DNA from: Erpobdella octoculata
Lineage: Eukaryota; Annelida; Clitellata; Hirudinida; Erpobdellidae
Assembly (NCBI GenBank): GCA_963978895.1
Contig: OZ022247.1
Coordinates: forward strand, 10,810,472-10,874,471
DNA length: 64,000 bases
Direction: 5' to 3'
Position numbers and translations under genes: made by a program. The notes under the pieces were generated by a model, which did not search any database, was not told the origin of the DNA, and saw only the letters and a list, made by a program, of their open reading frames with translations. Below, piece after piece: positions 57,598 to 64,000 of the stretch. Positions within the stretch are counted from its first letter, which is position 1; every line of letters begins with the position of its first letter.

Positions 57598-57775
57598 GGA
57601 GTTTTCGGGTTCGGGTTCGGGTTTGTGAAACTAGAGTTTTCGGGTTCGGGTTTGTAAAACTCGAGTTTTCGGGTTCGGGTTCGGGTTCGGGTTTGTGAAA
57701 CTCAGGTTTTCGGGTTCGGGTTCGGGTTTGTAGTTTTCAAAAAACCGGGTTCGGGTTCGGGTTCGGGTACTGGCT
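57598..57775 (+). repeat. (TTCGGG)n subterminal array, left
   Basis: Blocks of GGGTTC hexamers separated by 'tttgtgaaactcgagttt'-like spacers. Confidence 0.95.
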
Positions 57776-58129
57776 TATGGTTTCAAATTCCTGGATTGAT
57801 TTTAAATTTACCTAGTGTATATACATACACAAACGAGAGCGATCAATTCATCCATTGGACATTACACGTATTGAATAAACTCTAACAAGTTATTTTTTTA
57901 GCTTTCCAAATAATGTGATTTCTTTGGCCGAAGGAGGCTTAATTGTTTTAGTTCGTTCGTGGCTCGGTCCGGCCAGATAATCAGGCGGATTAGTGGTCTA
58001 GCTTACACACTCACCAATAAAATGACTTATTTGTGTTATTTGTTACGCAAAGGTGATAATACAAAACTTGTATGGCTTGCGATTACCTCTTAAATTATTC
58101 TGATTTATTAATTTTTTTCGCGGCTCGGT

Positions 58130-59035
58130 CCGGTCGGCGTATTTACAATCACTGTATGAGCACAGGACGGACCGATAATTATTCATGTTTACGCTTTTTC
58201 TTGCACTGTGATTGGCTGAAAACATTGACGCGAATGTGCCACATGCTAGTCGCACAGTAGTGGACTAATTTAAAAAATTAAATTGTGTTACTTGTAACAT
58301 AACATTTGGTTTTTTTAAACTTTACTTGTAAAATAACAATTTTGCATTTTATGATTTTACTTGTAGCAATGTTTTCTGGATAACTTTCATGAAATAAAAT
58401 TATATACTCTAACTTTGAAACCAATTTAACTAAAAAAAACCAGTCGATAAATAATGAATTTGCATCAACAACGTGATATTAGTGTATTGTTATATCTCAA
58501 CTTTGGTTGTTCTTAGCCAAAGCATGAAATTGTTTTTTTGTTAATTTTAGTGGGATTTAACAGCGCTATTAACTTCACGAGTTGCAGGAAAGAATCTGTT
58601 GAACGACTCGTGTATGAATTGAATAAAAAAGAGTTGATACAAATTTAGAATTCAACGGGCTCCATCGAGATCTGACAAAATTATTTTCAAAGCAATTGTA
58701 AGGCAGTGACTGGGAATCCAACCGTGATGCTCTCACATTCAAGGCTAACACCCTAGCAACTCAGCTAACCTAGAACTTGGATGTACTTAGCAATTGGATC
58801 TAGTTATGACTGTATGTACTGAAACATTTTAAGATAATTTATTTTAGAATATTTTTTCTAAACTTTTCTTAAAAAATTATATTTTTAATTGAACAACATT
58901 GAAAGTAAACTTCTAATAAATATCAAAAATCCCGTCAATGTTTTCAGCCAATCACAACGCAAGAAAGAGCGTAAACATGAATAATTATCGGGTCCGTCCT
59001 GTGCTCATACAGGGATTGTAAATACGCGTCCGGTC
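58130..59035. repeat. ~100-bp inverted repeat nested in the hAT element
   Basis: Arm 58130-58230 (with CAGGACGGACCGATAATTAT) is matched inverted at 58933-59035 (ATAATTATCGGGTCCGTCCT) with few differences. Phrases of its outer edge (GGCTCGGTCCGG, ATCAGGCGGATTAGTG) also recur directly near 57960, 59030 and 59300. Confidence 0.85.
58690..58772 (-). ncRNA. tRNA-like segment, possible SINE head
   Basis: On the minus strand TTAGCTGAGTTGCTAGGGTG resembles an A box with D-arm, and 32 bases later GGTTGGATTCCCAGTC resembles a B box. The acceptor stem does not pair well and no poly(A) follows, so it is more likely a decayed tRNA-derived repeat than a tRNA gene. Confidence 0.45.
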
Positions 59036-59484
59036 GGGTAATCAGGCGGATTAGTGTTCTAGCTTACACATTTGCCAATAAAATGACTGTGACGCATAGA
59101 TCATTTATAGACTTTGCCAGTTAAAGTTTAGGATTATGCAAGATTATCTTTATAACAAAGGGTCTTTGTTATATCAGAAAAACTTTGAGTATACGAATGA
59201 ATAAATATAAGATTATATAACTGAAGTAAAAAGTTTAGAGTCATGGCTATCCGCGATTTCTTCGACCAAAGAAGGCTTAATTATTTTAGTTCGTTCGCGG
59301 CTCGGTCCGCCTGATAATCAAACGGATTAGTGGTTTAGCTAAGCACACAATCACTAATAAATCGGTTCCTAATACTATTTCATTTTTAACAAACTAGAAA
59401 AGTTATGAAAACTCTGTTTGTGTTGCTATTTTTAAAACTGGAATAAATATTTATTTACTAAAAAAATTTATTTTTTCACAACTC

Positions 59485-59700
59485 CGAGTTCGGGTATTAG
59501 GCTTATGAATTTTCGGGTTCGAGTTCGGGTATCAAGTTTTCACATTTTCGGGTTCGAGTTCGGGTTCGGGTATCAAGTTTTCTCATTTTCGGGTTCGGGT
59601 TCGGGTATCAAGTTTTCACACTTTCGGGTTCGAGTTCGGGTTCGGGTATCAGAAAAAGACCGGGTAGTACCGAACTCGGGTTCGGGTTCGGGTACCCGTG
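59485..59700 (+). repeat. (TTCGGG)n subterminal array, right
   Basis: Blocks of TTCGGG hexamers separated by 'tatcaagttttcacatttt' spacers. The repeat is in the same orientation as at the left end rather than inverted. Confidence 0.95.
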
Positions 59701-60001
59701 ACATCCCTAGAAGTTACATATTTCCCGCTAACTGGGTGACCTATAACTATGAAAAAAACTCAAATTTCGCAAACGTGATCTGAGCTGAGGAATGCATATA
59801 ACAAGATAAAACAACTGAATACGCAACAGAAATACATATGCTGACATATATACTCCCATACATATATTATTTTTATAAATTATGAGTCTAATAATAGTAG
59901 ATATGTTTTTAAAGATTTTTTAAACAATGAGATACTTTCCAATGAAGAGATTGAGATCGGTATACTTGAATAAATGCGAGGACCGGATCATTTAATAGAA
60001 A

Positions 60002-61665
60002 AGGCTTTGTAGTTAGTGCGGGCGAAATCGGCTCGAAAACAATTGACAGAACGCAATTCGTGAGAATGAACATTAGAAGATTTTATGAATAAATTATCGA
60101 ATGAGGACGGCAACATAAGATTTTCATATTTATACATAAAAATACCACTGAGGAAAGAATTAATTTGAAGTACTGAAAGTATGTTATTTTCAATCATTTT
60201 TGATTTACAAGATGATGTAGGAGATAAGTGAAAAATAATGCGAACTACTCTTTTCTGCAAAACGTGTAGAGGCTTCAAACGTGTCGGATAGTTTGATGCC
60301 CAGACAATATTGCAGTAAGACAAGTAACGATAAATGAGAAAATAATACAACATTAAAGAGATACTCACATCAACATATTGACGCAATCTAGATAAAACTC
60401 CACAATTTTTAGCAACTTTAGAAGTAACTAGCTGGGTTACCCGGCGTTGCCCGGGGATTTTAAAGGTTTTTTATCGTTTTTCTCTCTGGCTCCCGTTTCC
60501 TTAAAAGAAACAAGATTAATGGGTGTATCATTGATATGAAGTCGATAATCAGAGCAGACAATTTTATTTCGATGGTGAAACAAAATATAATTGGTTTTAT
60601 TTATGTTCAGAGATAGTTTATTACTAGAGAACCAATTATAAACAACGAGTAGTTGGTAGTTAGTATCATTGAATAAATCACTTAGGTTATCGCCGGAGGC
60701 AAAGAGGTCCGCAAACAGAACAAAATCAAAACTATTAGAAACAGTACATAAATCATTTATGTATATAAAAAATAAAAGTGGTCTCAACACCAACCACTGA
60801 GGCACTCCACAAGCCACTTGAGATGTTGAAGAAGAAGTATTGTTGAAAACGACCTGCTACGTTCGGCCACTCAAGTAATCCCTGAACCACATCAATGTAA
60901 TTCCTCGGACTCCATAATGTTCGAGTTTCTTCAGCAAATTCTCATGGTTCACTGTATCAAAAGCTTTGACCAGATCCAGAAATATACTGACAATGTACCT
61001 TCCCTGATCCATGGCTTCCGCAATCCTCGAATGCAGTAGAGTGAGTGGCATGTAAGTCGAATGATTTTTTCGAAATCCGAACTGACTTTTGCCAATGATG
61101 GAGAACTTAGCTAGAAATCCATATAGTCTAGTCTACATGACTTTTTCAAAAAATTTTGAAAAATAGGATACGACTAATATTGATAGGAGAGAGCAATTAA
61201 TTATGGCTGACAACAGATATGCAATTTGCGGGATTGAGTTTCTTGCGATACACGGATCAATTTCGTTGGTTCCGCAACTGTGTGAGTTCTTTAAATTGAC
61301 TGATATTTCAATTATCTCGTTTGGTGTTGTAGGTACGACATTTAAGGAATGAACTGTAGGATTGCCAAAATAATTATCAAATTCGGTGTTGGGTGACGCT
61401 ATCCTCTTTGCCAGATCTGAGCCAATTTTGGAAAAATAGTTATTGAATGATTTGGCAATATCTAAAGGAGATGTTAAAGAGCTCCCATCATTTGCAGAAA
61501 AGGTCTTAACCTGTTCATCAGAAGTCTGTTTCCCCAATAGTTTTTTGATTAATTTCCAAGTTTATCTTGTACTGTTCTGGTGAATTTTGTCGAATAAAAT
61601 TTAGTTATGGCTGCTATCTTGACGGATTTGAAACGATTACAATACCCTCTACATTTTTGTTTGTT
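60002..61665 (-). mobile_element. CR1-like LINE, minus strand, 5' and 3' truncated
   Basis: Reading down from 61665: linker after the endonuclease (SFNNYFSKIGSDLAKRIASP, NSHSCGTNEIDP), reverse transcriptase with motif A FLDLVKAFDTVNHENLLKKL at about 60950, motif B GVPQWLVLRPLLFFIYINDL (usual GS replaced by WL) and motif C degraded to FADLFA, then IVWASNYPTRLKPLHVLQKR. Several frameshifts and stops occur. A Helitron end interrupts it at 60428-60501. No endonuclease core or 3' tail is present. Confidence 0.85.
60428..60501 (-). mobile_element. Helitron 3' end inserted in the LINE
   Basis: On the plus strand CTAGCTGGGTTACCCGGCGT, then TGCCCGGGG and a TTTATCGTTTTTCTC stretch, is the reverse complement of the Helitron terminus. 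The LINE frame ends at INLVSF on one side and resumes at SKVAKNCG on the other, with about 20 codons lost. The 5' part of the Helitron is absent. Confidence 0.75.
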
Positions 61666-61736
61666 TGATGCTGTCGGACATGTTCTAGATCTAGATCTAC
61701 ATAGCTTTCATCACCGTGACAAACTATGCTCACCTC

Positions 61737-63616
61737 CAAATTGTTGTACACTCTTATTTTAAAGTAACATGTAATAGTAATATATTGCTTTTGTAAGTAA
61801 TTGTAGCGAAATTTATGTTATTTTTTTTGTTACATATTTTTTAAAAATTATTTGACATTTTGTTGTCAAGTTTAATTTTATGTAAGATATCTATTTAAAT
61901 TAGAAACTCGTTTTGGTAAGTTGTCTTTGTTTTCCTTTATCGCAAGCGCAGCTACTTGGAAGTTACGTGTTACTGGATTGACCCAACATCGCTAGCCAGA
62001 ATATCTGCGGCGCTTGCTTTTTGTCGCCTAATTGGACCGCATACCTACGATGTGTTAGCTGAAGCTGATGGTTTACACGCAAAGTTTGCAAAACGTGAAA
62101 AAGCTGTTATGACAGTAAATGGCAACGGATCAAACTTTGTAAAATCATTTAACAAATTCAGTGATGCAAATCTCACATCAAATTGTCATTCAATTAAATA
62201 TCAGCTGGCCCAAGAAAATTGTGATGTTGCTTTCATTGAAGTATGTCCAATTTTGAAAGAAGATACTTCATTTGACCAAGCATATATGCTACCACCACAC
62301 AAAAGTTACTGTTAAGGATGCCGAAATAGTTTTTTAAAATGAGTCGTATAAAAAAATTAAGTAGAAGTGCGAAGTGCTTTAGGGAAAGGTTCCGTGTTAT
62401 GGAATAAAGCAAGTAGAAGTACCACCGCTGCCGAAGTAGTACATCAAGCTATACAATTTGCTCTTATCGTTCCAAATAATACAAGATGGAGCTCGTACTA
62501 TCACGCAGTAGATAAGATTTGTGATATTGTTTGTAAGTCTTCCGAGACAACTCTTGACAATCTTTGCAAAACTTTATCCGTAGCGTTATTTTGACCAATA
62601 GACGTTTTATTTATTATGAAATATAATAAAATAATGCAAACTGTAGATCAAGCACTCGACATTTGTAAGCCTAAAAAAGCGGCTGATAAAAACACGTGAA
62701 AATTTGAAATTGGCATTTTTTCTTTTAGATGTTCTAGTGACCGATGTTGACAAGCCATTTAAAGAATATCTTACCAGAGATGATCTTATCTTATCAAGTT
62801 TGACATCTCCAATTTCGTCTGCGGTGGTTAGAACATAAAGCTTCCAAAGTGAGAGCGCAGCTGCTTTTATGCAAACTATGACAGATGAGAGCTAATGAGT
62901 TTTCCCTGTTTTACAGAACAGTGAACATGGACAATTAGAACATGGGCCTTGTGATAAAAGCTTTTTTTTCTTTTGGAGAAAATGTTAACAATGGCTCTAC
63001 AATTCTTGCAGAAATGAACAGGATTCTAGCGGAAACATTACGAGATATTGGTTGTCTTGTTCACTACCTTACTGTAAAATCATTGTTTTGCCGCTGTAAC
63101 ACTGGTATGCCATCTAGTGCTCCTGTAGAACGTTTGTTTAGTCTTGTTGACCAGATTCTTACACATAGAGGCAATCGTCTGTCTGATGAAAACTTTGAGA
63201 TTCAACTCCTACTTTGCGATAATAATGGAATATGATTAACATTGTGTTTTTATAAGCTATTTTTAGACTTGCAATAAAATAAAATTTGTTTTCGTGTTGT
63301 AGTTTCTGATTTATATTTTATATTTGTTTCAGCCTTTATTATATAGTTTCTGACCTGTGCACACTGTTTAATAAGGCTTCGAGCACTTAGTGCCATGACG
63401 TAAAGTAATAGCTTTGTAAAGTAATAGCTTTGTAATAGTATTACATTTTTTCAGCAACTTGTAATAGTAATATATTACGAATTTAAAAAAGTAACTTGTA
63501 ATAGTAATATATTACAGATTTTAAAAAGTAACTTTTAATAGTAATATATTACATTTTTAAGCCAAGTAACTGTAATAATAATATATTACTTTTTAGAGTA
63601 ATAGTCCCCAACATTG
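61737..63616 (+). mobile_element. Decayed hAT element
   Basis: The right end has GTAATAGTAATATATTAC subterminal repeats (63430-63600) and closes with AGTCCCCAACATTG. The left end (CAAATTGTTGTACACT, then AAAGTAACATGTAATAGT) is a diverged inverted match. No clean 8-bp target duplication is seen. Transposase remains lie between. Confidence 0.78.
61956..63235 (+). pseudogene. hAT transposase, broken
   Basis: The first frame (to 62315) reads GPHTYDVLAEADGLHAKF and then VNGNGSNFVKSF, where the family has a catalytic D in TD.G.NF. Here the D is N. A second frame (62367-62594) has NNTRWSSYYHAVDKI. The last frame (62942-63235) has SSAPVERLFSLVDQI and NFEIQLLL, the C-terminal dimerisation motif. Stops and frameshifts separate the three parts, so it is inactive. 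Confidence 0.85.
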
Positions 63617-64000
63617 CTAAAAACGTATAAGCTTGTTTAAAGTTCTGTCTTATTTTTGTTACGTTTCAAACTTTTACAATAAAGTTTTACCACGTATTCT
63701 GATTCTGAGTTGCATTAAAAGCGCTAAAACCCGTAACTATTCAGTTTTTTGGATCGTTTGCAGCACGTTTGTTATAAGTAAATAAATCATATCATTCATT
63801 TGTGTTTTAAAATATTTTTGTGAACAAGTTAGAATATATTAACAAATTAAAAAAAACGCTTTTGCTTGCAAAAAATATCTTCACAACCCTCTTAATGTTT
63901 TTCTGCATAGGCTACTCTGAGTAAACCCTTTGCTTACAAAACAAGCTGATGTTTTAATTGAGAATTGTACTTTAAACTTTCAAATAAACAGCTGTTGTTT
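63617..64000. other. No gene recognised
   Basis: AT-rich flank to the window end. Confidence 0.5.

Larger units (their letters stand above)
57572..59709. mobile_element. Non-autonomous hAT element with TTCGGG subterminal arrays
   Basis: The terminal inverted repeats are TAGGGATGTCACGGGTA and its complement. The flanks are GAAGTTAC at 57564-57571 and again at 59710-59717, a perfect 8-bp target duplication, as hAT transposition makes. GGGTTCGGGTTCGGG arrays fill about 200 bp at each end. The interior holds nested repeats and a tRNA-like segment but no transposase. Confidence 0.93.

Noticed and set aside
59505..59783. ORF with RVRVSS and GSGSG repeats
   Set aside because: Translation of the TTCGGG subterminal array of the hAT element.

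Overview
The window is AT-rich nuclear DNA from an animal, most likely an invertebrate. The evidence is a vertebrate-type spliced gene with many short exons (GT-AG introns, one GC-AG), and intergenic and intronic space filled with metazoan transposon classes: CR1/L2-like LINEs, a Penelope-like element, Helitrons, hAT, Ginger-like and Academ-like DNA transposons, and a tRNA-derived SINE. Very long microsatellites are also present. The species cannot be fixed from sequence alone. A cnidarian-like or other AT-rich invertebrate genome is a guess.

The main gene is on the minus strand from about 50473 down to about 16044. It encodes a voltage-gated calcium channel alpha2delta subunit (CACNA2D family). 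I trace 29 exons plus a possible 14-base microexon, mostly with matching splice phases, totalling about 925 codons. They cover the VWA_N region, the VWA domain with its MIDAS, the Cache-like region and the C-terminal cysteine motif. The signal-peptide exon, probably one exon between 19090 and 16633, and the final exon are not identified. A second minus-strand gene is seen as two EGF-like exons (6463-6588 and 7762-7881). A possible plus-strand first exon with a signal anchor lies at 14842-14934.

Layout: 1-6.4 kb holds dispersed repeats and decayed LINE copies, one with a 5' inversion typical of twin priming. 6.4-7.9 kb holds the EGF exons. 8.8-12.2 kb holds an 18-bp minisatellite and a nearly open LINE. 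13.8-14.4 kb holds a deleted hAT element. 16-50 kb is the alpha2delta gene, whose introns carry most of the mobile DNA. Its intron at 27193-32426 has a Ginger-like element broken up by three Helitrons and a SINE, plus a hAT MITE 11 bp from a splice donor. Its intron at 36134-46087 has a second Ginger-like element with perfect TIRs inserted in a Helitron end, a Penelope-like element, four more Helitrons and a 33-bp hairpin beside a (GTAT)n tract. 49.7-53.4 kb carries inverted copies of one repeat. 53.5-56.3 kb is a long-TIR transposon with an XPG/FEN-like nuclease reading frame. 57.6-59.7 kb is a non-autonomous hAT element with TTCGGG subterminal arrays and an 8-bp target duplication. 60.0-61.7 kb is a minus-strand LINE interrupted by a Helitron end. 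61.7-63.6 kb is a decayed hAT element with transposase remains.

Only the alpha2delta gene, the EGF gene and perhaps the 14.8 kb exon look like host genes. Every transposon reading frame seen here is broken.
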